Shown: positions 1 to 6,091 of the stretch, piece by piece | Numbering within the stretch: position 1 is the stretch's first letter | Layout of the letters: the number at the start of each line of letters is the position of its first letter | Assembly (NCBI GenBank): GCA_017577925.1 | Contig: PKQU01000084.1 | Coordinates: 1-8,729 of the forward strand | Direction: 5' to 3' | Origin: Bacillota bacterium | GTDB lineage: Bacteria; Bacillota; Bacilli; Calditerricolales; Calditerricolaceae | Length of the DNA stretch: 8,729 nt | Notes under the pieces: generated by a model | The model's database searches: none | Told to the model about the DNA's origin: nothing | The model's input: only the letters and a program-made list of their open reading frames with translations | Position numbers and translations under genes: made by a program

Positions 1-2
1 TG

Positions 3-473
3 ATCCTGGTGTTCGCCGGGTTGCTGCGCATTCTGCCGGCCATTGACCCCAAGCGCGAGGAAATCCGCCGGTTTGAGCGGTCGTACCACATGGCGATCAA
101 TCTCATCCTTACGCTCCTGCTGGTGATTCACGCGATGGTCGTGGCCAACGGTGCCGGGTGGTCGGTCGACGTTTCGGTTGTGCTTCCCCTGCTTATCGGG
201 CTGTTGTTCCTCTTTCTCGGCAACGAGATGCCGCGGTTCCGGCAAAATTTCTTTCTTGGCATCCGGACGCCGTGGACGCTGTCGGACGAGGAGGTTTGGC
301 GGCAGACCCACCGCGTGGGCGGGCGCGTCTTTGTGGTTGGTGGCGCGCTGATGATGGCCGCATCGTTTTTGCCCGCGCCGCAGCGTTTTGCGGTCTTTTT
401 GGCCGTGGCGGTGGCAAGCAGCCTCATCCCCGTGGTGCTGTCGTACGTGTACTATCGGCGCCGCACGCGGTGA
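3..473 (+). CDS. SdpI-family integral membrane protein (5' end outside window)
   Basis: This is the 3' part of a membrane protein. The frame is open to the left edge, so the true start lies upstream and about 156 residues are visible. The stop is TGA at 471-473. Three or four hydrophobic segments are separated by short basic loops. The central loop carries the SdpI-family signature FFLGIRTPWTLSDEEVW followed by THRVGG, and the protein ends in a basic tail (YYRRRTR). SdpI of Bacillus subtilis gives immunity to the SdpC killing peptide, and many homologues also carry an upstream DUF1648 segment, which here would lie outside the window. Nothing visible shows a toxin partner, so an immunity role is not established; most homologues have no known function. 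No terminator separates it from the following dehydrogenase gene 59 bases away, so co-transcription is possible. Family assignment is confident and function is open. Confidence 0.85.
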   Translation: MLVFAGLLRILPAIDPKREEIRRFERSYHMAINLILTLLLVIHAMVVANGAGWSVDVSVVLPLLIGLLFLFLGNEMPRFRQNFFLGIRTPWTLSDEEVWRQTHRVGGRVFVVGGALMMAASFLPAPQRFAVFLAVAVASSLIPVVLSYVYYRRRTR

Positions 474-532
474 GGCTTCAGGGAGGGGACAAACGGAAGC
501 ATCCCCAACCAAAAGGAAGGGAGGACGTATGG

Positions 533-1330
533 GTGAACCCATCGATGCGGAATCGAGGCGGCCTGCGGGGCCGCATTGCCGTGGTGACGGGCGTTGGACG
601 CATGAAGGGAATCGGCGCCGCCGTGTGCCGGGCGCTCGCCGCCGACGGGGCGGACATCTTCTTCACGTACTGGACGCCGTACGATCGCGCCATGCCGTGG
701 GGGACCGCCCCGGACAACCCGGACGTCCTGGCGGAGGAGCTGAGGCGACTGGGTGTGCGCTGTGCCCACGCGGAACTCGACCTTTCTCGTCCCGAAGCGC
801 CCGAAACCTTATTAGATGCGGTGGAACAACAGCTCGGCCCCCCGTCGATCCTGGTCAACAACGCGTGTCATTCTGACCTTGACGGGTGGGACCGGTTGGA
901 CGCGGCGACCTTGGATGCGCATTACGCGGTCAACGTGCGGGCCACCGTGTTGCTCAGCGTGGCCTTCGCCCGCCGGTTTCGCGGAGGGTCGGGCGGGCGG
1001 ATCATCAACCTGACATCGGGGCAGTCGCGCGGTCCAATGCCCAAGGAGATCGCCTATGCGACAACGAAGGGCGCCATCGATGCGTTTACCGTCACGTTTG
1101 CGGCCGAGGTGGCGTCCCGGGGGATTACGGTCAACGCCGTCAATCCCGGGCCCACCGATACGGGTTGGATGACGGAACAGGTGAAGGCCGAGTTGCTGCC
1201 GCGCTTTCCAATGGGCCGCGTTGGCCAGCCGGAGGACGCCGCCCGTCTGATTCGCTTCTTGGCCAGCGACGAGGCGGAGTGGATTACCGGGCAAATCCTC
1301 CATTCCGACGGCGGCTTTCGCTACGCGTGA
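533..1330 (+). CDS. SDR-family oxidoreductase (FabG-like short-chain dehydrogenase)
   Basis: A classical short-chain dehydrogenase/reductase of 265 aa, cytosolic and NAD(P)H-dependent; the substrate is unknown. Visible family elements in order are the dinucleotide-binding motif TGVGRMKGIG (about residues 19-28), the NNAC variant of the NNAG motif, catalytic Ser162 in LTSGQ, and Tyr175 and Lys179 in YATTK. The C-terminus is typical (NPGPTDTGW, then WITGQILHSDGG). The cofactor loop holds an insertion rich in aromatic residues (FFTYWTPYD), as in a Bacillales subgroup usually annotated only as 'SDR family oxidoreductase'. I chose GTG at 533 because GGAGG at 520-524 lies 8 nt before it; the next in-frame ATG (545) is too far from any ribosome binding site. 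An ATG at 529 is better known as a codon but is out of frame. The gene converges on the BCCT transporter. I would not call it fabG, because no fatty acid genes lie nearby. Confidence 0.9.
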   Translation: MNPSMRNRGGLRGRIAVVTGVGRMKGIGAAVCRALAADGADIFFTYWTPYDRAMPWGTAPDNPDVLAEELRRLGVRCAHAELDLSRPEAPETLLDAVEQQLGPPSILVNNACHSDLDGWDRLDAATLDAHYAVNVRATVLLSVAFARRFRGGSGGRIINLTSGQSRGPMPKEIAYATTKGAIDAFTVTFAAEVASRGITVNAVNPGPTDTGWMTEQVKAELLPRFPMGRVGQPEDAARLIRFLASDEAEWITGQILHSDGGFRYA

Positions 1331-1380
1331 AAAAACGCCACCGTTTCCGCTGCCCGCGGAAGGCGGTGGCGCGTTTCTTT
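1331..1380. terminator. bidirectional intrinsic terminator between convergent genes
   Basis: A long hairpin lies between the SDR stop (1328-1330) and the transporter stop (1379-1381 on the minus strand). The outer arms AAACGCCACCG and CGGTGGCGCGTTT pair with a two-base bulge, and an inner stem TCCGC/GCGGA caps it. On the plus strand it ends in GTTTCTTT; on the minus strand it is followed by six T residues, so it can serve both genes. The tail overlaps the transporter stop codon. Confidence 0.85.
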
Positions 1381-2905
1381 ACTCGCGTGCATATAGCAGT
1401 TGTTCCAACTTCTTTTGCCGCTCCCGTTCCTGGCGCATGCGTTCGCGATGTTCCTGGGCCAGCGCTTTCCACAACGAGACGCACATGGCGGCCAGGATTG
1501 CGGCAAAGGGCAAGGCTGCGACGATCGATGCGGTCTGCAGCGCCTTCAGCCCTCCGCTGACAAGGAGAACGGCGGCGATGGCCGCCTGCAGGATGCCCCA
1601 CGCGACCCGCACGCGGCGCGTGGGGTTGAGGCGCCCGTTGGAGGAGAGCATGCCCAGCACATAGGTGGCCGAGTCGGCCGAGGTGACAAAGAAGGTGATA
1701 ATGAGCACCGTGGCTAGTGCTGCCGCGATGCTGCCAAAGGGAAGGTGTTCGAGGGTGACGAAGAGGGCTGAGGTCAGATCCGCTTGTACCGCCTGGGTGA
1801 TATTGCGGCCGTCGACGATTTCGAGCTTGAGGGCCAGACCTCCAAAGACGGAGAACCACAGGAAGCTGAACAAGCTGGGGGCGATCAGCGCGCCGATGAC
1901 AAATTCGCGGATGGTACGCCCCTTCGATATGCGGGCGATGAACAGGCCGACGAACGGGGCCCACGCGATCCACCAGGCCCAGTAAAACAAGGTCCAGTTG
2001 GCCAGCCACGATCCGTCGGTGAACGGGGCCATGCGCAGGCTCATGCTGATGAGATTCTGCAGGTAGTCCCCCAGTGTGGTGGTGAAGACTTCAAAGAGGA
2101 ACGATGTCGGACCCACAAACAGCACCACGAGCAACAGCCCCACGGCAACGGCCATGTTGACGTTGCTCAGGGTTTTGATCCCTTTGTTCAATCCCGTCGT
2201 CGCCGAGGCGATGTACATTACGGTGAGGATGAGAATGATCACCAATTGTATCGACAACTGGTTGGGGATATCCAGCAAGTGGGACAACCCCCCGTTGATC
2301 TGCAGCGCGCCCAACCCGAGCGAGGTGGCCACGCCAAAGGCGGTGGCGAAGATGGCCAGGAGGTCAATGGCTTTCCCCAGCGGGCCGTTTACCTTATGAT
2401 CGAGGAGCGGTTGGAACGTTGCGCTGATCAAGCTGCTCGTTCTTTTCCGAAACTGGAAATAGGCGATAGACAGGGCGATGACCGTGTAGATGGCCCAGGG
2501 GTGTAATCCCCAGTGGAAAAAGGCGTACCGCATGGCCAATCGGGCCGCTTTAGCCGTTTTCCCTTCTGCGTCGAAGGGCGGGTCCACGTAATGGTACATC
2601 GGCTCGGCGACGCCCCAGAACACAAGTCCGATCCCCATACCTGCGCTAAAGAGCATGGAAAACCATGTAAGAAGTGAATATTCGGGTTTTTGGCCGTCCG
2701 GCCCAAGGCGAATTGACCCGTATTTGCTGAAAGCGAGGGTGAGGGCGAACAGCAAGAAGCCAAAGGTGACCAGCATGTAAAACCAGCCACACTTTTCGAT
2801 GATCACGCTCAGCAGCCCGTTGGCTGTTTCATTCAGGTTTTGCGGCCAGAACACCCCCCACAACACAAACAACAGGATGATGAAGAACGAAATCGCGAAA
2901 ACCAT
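1379..2905 (-). CDS. BCCT-family betaine/choline-type osmolyte transporter (OpuD-like)
   Basis: A 508-aa secondary transporter with about 12 membrane helices, expected to import glycine betaine or a related quaternary ammonium solute with Na+ for osmotic protection. The sodium-coupled signature GMGIG is at residues 89-93, followed by LVFWGVAEP. The aromatic substrate box WAWWIAW is at 309-315 and matches the Trp373/374/377 region of Corynebacterium BetP. SLGLGALQINGG (about 195-206) and TSADSATYVLGM are also family hallmarks. The C-terminal tail of about 28 residues is highly charged and probably helical, like the osmosensing tails of BetP-type carriers. Length fits B. subtilis OpuD (about 512 aa). 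The start ATG (2903-2905, minus) has GAGGAGGG about 6 nt upstream. It is transcribed alone, divergently from ywhD. GMGIG argues for sodium coupling over a CaiT-like exchanger; betaine, choline, carnitine or ectoine cannot be told apart by eye. Confidence 0.92.
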   Translation of the reverse strand: MVFAISFFIILLFVLWGVFWPQNLNETANGLLSVIIEKCGWFYMLVTFGFLLFALTLAFSKYGSIRLGPDGQKPEYSLLTWFSMLFSAGMGIGLVFWGVAEPMYHYVDPPFDAEGKTAKAARLAMRYAFFHWGLHPWAIYTVIALSIAYFQFRKRTSSLISATFQPLLDHKVNGPLGKAIDLLAIFATAFGVATSLGLGALQINGGLSHLLDIPNQLSIQLVIILILTVMYIASATTGLNKGIKTLSNVNMAVAVGLLLVVLFVGPTSFLFEVFTTTLGDYLQNLISMSLRMAPFTDGSWLANWTLFYWAWWIAWAPFVGLFIARISKGRTIREFVIGALIAPSLFSFLWFSVFGGLALKLEIVDGRNITQAVQADLTSALFVTLEHLPFGSIAAALATVLIITFFVTSADSATYVLGMLSSNGRLNPTRRVRVAWGILQAAIAAVLLVSGGLKALQTASIVAALPFAAILAAMCVSLWKALAQEHRERMRQERERQKKLEQLLYARE

Positions 2906-2972
2906 GTGGTTCCCTCCTCATTGCTTACTCGGACGCCGTCACGCTCCTTCACACTCGATTTCACATGTTTTT

Positions 2973-3001
2973 ATTATTGCACAACGGGAGCAGGGGATCA
3001 A
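2973..3001 (-). promoter_or_regulatory. probable sigma-A promoter of the BCCT transporter
   Basis: Read on the minus strand, TTGATC (2996-3001) is followed by a 17-base spacer and AATAAT (2973-2978). That is 4/6 and 5/6 agreement with the vegetative consensus. Transcription would start near 2966, leaving a leader of about 60 bases before the ATG. Found by eye only. Confidence 0.5.
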
Positions 3002-3018
3002 ATCACAAAAAAACATTA

Positions 3019-3046
3019 TTGACATAATTATGAAATAGAATATATT
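3019..3046 (+). promoter_or_regulatory. probable sigma-A promoter upstream of ywhD
   Basis: A perfect TTGACA -35 box (3019-3024) is followed by a 16-base spacer and TATATT (3041-3046), inside an AT-rich stretch that stands out from the GC-rich surroundings. It points toward ywhD with a leader of about 105 bases. It is the best plus-strand promoter match in this gap; a second -10-like element lies nearer the gene. Confidence 0.6.
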
Positions 3047-3093
3047 CAAGATCGAAACCTCTGAAAGCCCGGGTTCATGAATGCGGTCACAAA

Positions 3094-3123
3094 TGGCGAG
3101 GCATGTGCCTAATGGCGTATAAT
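3094..3123 (+). promoter_or_regulatory. second possible ywhD promoter with inverted repeat
   Basis: A perfect TATAAT lies at 3118-3123, but the matching -35 region is weak (TGGCGA at 3094-3099, 3/6, 18-base spacer). Between them is an inverted repeat, AGGCA-TG-TGCCT (3099-3110), in a position where a repressor could bind. If this promoter is used, the transcript starts near 3130, which excludes an ATG at 3122 and supports the start at 3158. Confidence 0.35.
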
Positions 3124-3157
3124 GGCTTCAGATCTGACACAACGGGAGGCGGATGCC

Positions 3158-3670
3158 ATGGACCGGCTGAACAAGAGCGGCAGCGGGGGTGCGAAACGCG
3201 GCTTTACCCTTCTCAATACCCGGACCGATGTCCATGCCGGTTTCGGCCGCGGGGTGGTAGACCTCAGCGCAGTGGCGCCGGTCATCATCGATGGGGAAGA
3301 GGCATACATTGACTTGGGCGCCCTGCATGCCAAGAGTGCCGTGGAGCGGGGCATCCGGTGGACGACGAACCGCAGCGAGGTGCCGAACGGCAAACCCTAC
3401 TGGGTGGTGTGGGTGACGGTGGGGAAGGGCGAAAATGGCCCCTATTACAAGGGCGTGGCCGCCTCCTACATGGAAATCGACCATGAGGCGCGGCGCGGGT
3501 ACAAGATCCTTGCCGAGCACGTCAACCGGATGGACGCCTCGCTGAAGGGACGCATCGTCGTCGACGAGATGGACGCGCAAAGCAAAGCGGTGTTGCGTGC
3601 CTTCTTGATGCGGCACAATCCGCAGATGTGGGCCAATTCCCCCGACGAGTTGAAAGCGGCGCTGGCCTGA
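3158..3670 (+). CDS. ywhD: YwhD family protein
   Basis: A 170-aa soluble protein closely resembling B. subtilis YwhD, a Bacillales-type family of unknown function. Recognisable conserved blocks are DLSAVAPVIIDGEEAYIDLG (about residues 35-54), HAKSAVERGIRW (57-68), VPNGKPYWVVWVTV (75-88), the segment around GPYYKGVAA, and HVNRMDASLKGRIVVDEMD (121-139). No signal peptide or membrane segment is present. I chose ATG 3158 because GGGAGG (3144-3149) lies 8 nt before it and family similarity begins soon after; an upstream in-frame ATG at 3122 would add 12 residues but would place this RBS inside the gene. The pcp-like gene follows after 43 bases with no terminator between, so the two may form an operon. 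No molecular role can be proposed from the sequence. Confidence 0.9.
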   Translation: MDRLNKSGSGGAKRGFTLLNTRTDVHAGFGRGVVDLSAVAPVIIDGEEAYIDLGALHAKSAVERGIRWTTNRSEVPNGKPYWVVWVTVGKGENGPYYKGVAASYMEIDHEARRGYKILAEHVNRMDASLKGRIVVDEMDAQSKAVLRAFLMRHNPQMWANSPDELKAALA

Positions 3671-3713
3671 GCGGTTCCGACCTCTTGGGCGTCCCGGAAA
3701 GGAGAGCGGGAGC

Positions 3714-4343
3714 GTGAACACGGTTCTTCTGGCGGGCTTTGGTCCCTTTGGTTCCTACCGCCTCAACCCCAGTGAGCACGTGGCGCGGCTGCTGAATGGG
3801 CAGCACATTGGCGGCTGTGACGTGGTTGGCGTTGTGCTTCCGGTGTCGTATGCCCGTGCCGGGGAGAAGCTGCAGCGTGCCGTGGACGACCTTCATCCCC
3901 ACGCGGTTTTCGTGTTGGAGCTTGCCCCCGGGTTGGACCGCATCGCGCTGTCCCGCGTGGCGATTAACTGTGACGACGGCGGACCCGACGCCGATGGGGC
4001 GATGCGGCGGGACGCCCCGATCGTTCCCGACGGCCCTGCAGCCTATTTTGGCACCCTGCCGGCGCGGCGCCTAGTTGACGGGCTGATCCGGCGCGGGTAT
4101 CCCGCGGAGGTTTCCGACGCCGGCGGAACGTTTGTCGGCAATCACGTCGTGTACCGCTTGCTGCACCGATTCGTGGAAGAAGCGTCCGTTCCCGCGGGTC
4201 TGGTGCACCTGCCGGCCACCCACGAGATGGCCGCCACGTCGGCGGCGCGCATGCCCAGCTGGTCGATGGCCTCAGTACTGGAAGCGGTGCGCATCCTCAT
4301 CCAGGTCTGGGCCCAGGGGGAAGCCCGGACCGCGAGCCCCTGA
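3714..4343 (+). CDS. pyrrolidone-carboxylate peptidase (C15) homologue, probably catalytically inactive
   Basis: A 209-aa homologue of pyroglutamyl peptidase I (family C15), which normally removes N-terminal pyroglutamate in the cytosol. The fold markers are present: GFGPFG near the N-terminus, NPS, LAPG then RVAINCDD (about 81-88), GPAAYFGTLP (about 106-115), DAGGTFVGNH (135-144) and VHLP (164-167). The catalytic triad is Glu-Cys-His. Here the Glu site (LSRVAIN in place of ERVAIN) is Ser80, and the Cys site (FVGNH in place of FVCNH) is Gly142, codon GGC at 4137-4139; only His165 remains. Spacing between the three sites matches active enzymes, so the alignment is firm. The frame is intact and codon use looks normal, so this is a pseudoenzyme or a newly decaying gene rather than a fragment. 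GTG 3714 is the start, with AAAGGAGA about 8 nt before it. It probably shares ywhD's transcript. Confidence 0.85.
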   Translation: MNTVLLAGFGPFGSYRLNPSEHVARLLNGQHIGGCDVVGVVLPVSYARAGEKLQRAVDDLHPHAVFVLELAPGLDRIALSRVAINCDDGGPDADGAMRRDAPIVPDGPAAYFGTLPARRLVDGLIRRGYPAEVSDAGGTFVGNHVVYRLLHRFVEEASVPAGLVHLPATHEMAATSAARMPSWSMASVLEAVRILIQVWAQGEARTASP

Positions 4344-4367
4344 TCACGCGGGGGGCTTTCGTTTTTT
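4335..4367 (+). terminator. intrinsic terminator after the pcp-like gene
   Basis: AGCCCC (4335-4340) pairs with GGGGCT (4352-4357), with the gene's TGA stop inside the loop. It is followed by TTCG and a run of six T residues (4362-4367). It separates the ywhD-pcp unit from the MFS gene. Confidence 0.8.
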
Positions 4368-4393
4368 ACGATGTGACGACCGTGGCGGCGCCG

Positions 4394-4423
4394 TTCATGG
4401 CGGCGCGCAAAGTTTGGTACAAT
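4394..4423 (+). promoter_or_regulatory. extended -10 promoter of the MFS gene
   Basis: TGGTACAAT (4415-4423) is an extended -10 element (TGn then TACAAT). The -35 region TTCATG (4394-4399) is weak at an 18-base spacing, as is common with extended -10 promoters. Transcription would start near 4430. A small imperfect palindrome around TGTC-T-GACA (about 4425-4437) covers that start and could be an operator. Confidence 0.5.
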
Positions 4424-4453
4424 ACTGTCTGACAATGTGAAAAATGCCCTGCT

Positions 4454-4491
4454 GAAATCCGAGCGAAACCTGCGGAAAGTTGAGGGATTTC
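4454..4491 (+). promoter_or_regulatory. leader hairpin that could mask the MFS ribosome binding site
   Basis: GAAATCC (4454-4460) is perfectly complementary to GGATTTC (4485-4491). The 3' arm overlaps the likely Shine-Dalgarno GAGGGA (4482-4487) of the efflux gene that starts at 4495. Folding would hide the ribosome site. The stem is only 7 bp with a 24-base loop, so it may be chance; no leader peptide with clear control logic is seen. Confidence 0.3.
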
Positions 4492-4494
4492 CAC

Positions 4495-5667
4495 GTGAGG
4501 CGACAACTGGGTATTGTGATGTTAACATTGATTACGACCTTTGTCGGGTTCGGATTGATCATTCCCGTCATGCCGGAGATGGTGCAGGACGCGGGGGCGG
4601 CACCGATCCATTTGGGGCTTCTCTTGTCGGTATACGCCGCGGCGTCGTTCGTCTGTTCCCCGCTGTGGGGGGCCTTGTCGGATCGCATTGGGCGGCGGCC
4701 GGTTATCCTGACCGGGCTCTTCGGCTTTGCCGTCAGTTTCGTGCTGTTTGGCTTGGCCGATCATCGGCTGTGGCTCATGTACGTGTCGCGCTTTCTCGGC
4801 GGCGTCTTTTCTGGAGCGGCCGTCTCCTGTACGGTGGCCTATGTGGCCGACATCACGACGGAAGCGGAGCGAACCAGGGCGATGGGCCTGGTCGGCATGT
4901 CCATCGGCCTCGGTTTCATCCTGGGCCCGGCCGTAGGGGGGGTGCTCGGGGAGATCGGGCACACCGTGCCGTTTTTTGCCGCGACCGGGCTTTCCCTCCT
5001 CACGCTGTTGTTTGCGTGGCGGGCATTGCCGGAATCCCTCGCCCCCGAGCGGCGGATGGTGCGTGCCGAGGGGCACCTGTCGCGGTGGGCGGCCTTCCGC
5101 GGCCCGCTGAAGTACTTGTACATCATCGTCTTCATCGTGTCGTTTACCCTTGCCGGCCTTGAGGGAACCCTCCAGTATTTCCAGATGGCGCGCATCGGTG
5201 CCTCCACGGCCCAAATTGGCGTGATGTTTGCCATCGTGGGAATTGTGGGCGCGCTGGTGCAGGGGGGCGTGATTCGGCGGTTGGTCAAGCCGGGAACCGA
5301 GGGACGTGCCATCGGCATCGGTCTGGTGTTGGCGGCCGTCGGCATGTTTCTCATCATCTTCACCACGAATTTTTGGACGGCTACTCTCTACTTGGCCCTT
5401 TTCGGTACCGGTCATGCCCTTATTCGCCCGTGCGTCACGTCCCTCGTTACGCAGCGGACGACGGTTGGCCAGGGGGTGGCGTCGGGGCTGGTCTCGTCGA
5501 TGGATAGCCTGGGGCGCATTTTGGGTCCGGTAGTCGGAACGGCGCTGTACACCCTCCACGCCACCTATCCCTTCCTCGCCGGCGCCGTCGTGCTGTTGGC
5601 CGGCCTGCTTTGCCTCTACGGCTTCGTTGTCATGGACCGCAAGCTGGTGACCACCAAGGCGATTTAG
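4495..5667 (+). CDS. MFS transporter, DHA1-type multidrug/tetracycline-like efflux
   Basis: A 390-aa major facilitator protein with about 12 membrane helices, expected to export drugs or other small hydrophobic molecules by proton antiport. Visible DHA1 motifs are GFGLIIPVMP in helix 1 (19-27), motif A GALSDRIGRR between helices 2 and 3 (59-68), motif B RFLGGVFSG in helix 4 (99-107), and the antiporter motif C around GLGFILGPAVGG in helix 5 (138-149). The length is normal for the family. I prefer GTG 4495, which has GAGGGA 7 nt upstream; TTG at 4480 would add five residues but has no spaced ribosome site. It has its own promoter and a possible leader hairpin. The substrate is unknown. No terminator follows, so the glutaredoxin-like gene 86 bases downstream may lie on the same transcript, though no functional tie is obvious. 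Confidence 0.9.
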   Translation: MRRQLGIVMLTLITTFVGFGLIIPVMPEMVQDAGAAPIHLGLLLSVYAAASFVCSPLWGALSDRIGRRPVILTGLFGFAVSFVLFGLADHRLWLMYVSRFLGGVFSGAAVSCTVAYVADITTEAERTRAMGLVGMSIGLGFILGPAVGGVLGEIGHTVPFFAATGLSLLTLLFAWRALPESLAPERRMVRAEGHLSRWAAFRGPLKYLYIIVFIVSFTLAGLEGTLQYFQMARIGASTAQIGVMFAIVGIVGALVQGGVIRRLVKPGTEGRAIGIGLVLAAVGMFLIIFTTNFWTATLYLALFGTGHALIRPCVTSLVTQRTTVGQGVASGLVSSMDSLGRILGPVVGTALYTLHATYPFLAGAVVLLAGLLCLYGFVVMDRKLVTTKAI

Positions 5668-5753
5668 GGCCGAACGCGCGTCTTGCGCAGGAAGGACAAG
5701 CAGGATGCCATTCGGGGAAGACTAATGGCGGGGAGGCGAAAGGAGGCGTGTGC

Positions 5754-5996
5754 ATGGCAACGGACCGCGACGTGGTTGTCTACACCACCCCCACTTGACC
5801 GGCATGTGCCGCGCTGAAGCGGTTCCTTTCGGAGAAAGGAATCCCCTATACGGAAGTTGACCTGACCGAGGATTACGCGGCACGCAAAACCGTGATCCAA
5901 GCAACGGGTCAGCTGATTGTGCCGCAGACGCGGATCGGCAACGAGTGGGTAGTCGGGTTCGATCCCCAGCGCTTGACCGAGCTGCTTGGCTGCTGA
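5754..5996 (+). CDS. glutaredoxin/NrdH-like selenoprotein candidate with in-frame UGA (UxxC active site)
   Basis: An 80-codon thioredoxin-fold redox protein, probably a cytosolic thiol-disulfide or mixed-disulfide reductase. It starts at ATG 5754 with AGGAGG (5741-5746) 7 nt before it. The first strand VVVYTTPT leads straight into TGA (5796-5798, codon 15), then Pro-Ala-Cys18, exactly where NrdH and related glutaredoxins have CPxC. Beyond the TGA the frame is open and family-like: ALKRFLSEKGIPYTEVDL, the cis-Pro region IVPQTRIG, then VVGFDPQRLTELLG, ending at Cys80 and a TGA stop (5994-5996). TGA thus replaces only the attacking Cys, the usual pattern for Cys-to-selenocysteine exchange in redox selenoproteins. 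Possible SECIS hairpins follow the codon. Alternatives are a nonsense mutation (pseudogene) or a sequencing error, but the precise position and intact remainder make these less likely. Translation would require SelA, SelB, SelD and tRNA-Sec encoded elsewhere. Confidence 0.78.
5821..5843 (+). promoter_or_regulatory. candidate bacterial SECIS element
   Basis: Downstream of the in-frame TGA, the sequence folds into a hairpin with TTCCTTT (5823-5829) perfectly paired to AAAGGAA (5835-5841), extended by a G-U and a G-C pair at the base. The five-base loop CGGAG begins 31 nt after the UGA and has G at its second position. As I recall, bacterial SECIS models require a short apical loop with a G in the first two positions, at about 16-37 nt from the UGA, and this fits. 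A smaller nearer hairpin, CCGC/GCGG with loop GCTGAA (5809-5822), begins with G but lies only 14 nt away. Which one SelB would bind, if either, cannot be decided by eye. Confidence 0.45.
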
Positions 5997-6021
5997 AGGG
6001 CGGGACAAGCGGATTGGTGTG

Positions 6022-6051
6022 GAAAACAGGACCGGGCCACCGGTCCTTTTT
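6022..6051 (+). terminator. intrinsic terminator after the glutaredoxin-like gene
   Basis: AGGACCGG (6028-6035) pairs perfectly with CCGGTCCT (6040-6047) around a GCCA loop, followed by five T residues (6047-6051). A short A tract precedes the stem. It ends the transcript 26 bases after the selenoprotein stop, which shows that the coding unit before it is treated as a complete gene. Confidence 0.9.
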
Positions 6052-6091
6052 CCATGCGTCCCGGCGCCCGATTGGGGAGGAGGCGAGACGA

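Noticed and set aside
158..532. Upstream extension of the dehydrogenase frame.
   Set aside because: It overlaps the SdpI-family gene in another frame and has no dehydrogenase similarity; the frame is open by chance in GC-rich DNA.
4522..5559. Minus-strand open frame of about 345 codons opposite the MFS gene.
   Set aside because: Its translation is hydrophilic and repetitive (Arg, Gly, His, Asp), as expected from the antisense of a membrane protein; there is no RBS or motif.
5668..5753. Terminator or small gene between the MFS gene and the glutaredoxin-like gene.
   Set aside because: Only a weak GCGC/GCGC hairpin without a T tract is present, and no short frame with a ribosome site and a convincing product other than the glutaredoxin-like one.
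5994..5999. A second UGA decoded as selenocysteine after Gly-Cys at the end of the glutaredoxin-like gene, resembling the Gly-Cys-Sec tail of thioredoxin reductases.
   Set aside because: The frame beyond it shows no family similarity and runs through a perfect intrinsic terminator; glutaredoxin-like proteins normally end here, so it is an ordinary stop.
5945..6091. N-terminal extension of the RluA-family protein up to an ATG at 5945.
   Set aside because: It would overlap the end of the glutaredoxin-like gene and the strong terminator at 6022-6051, and shows no family similarity. A GTG with ideal RBS spacing exists at 6092.
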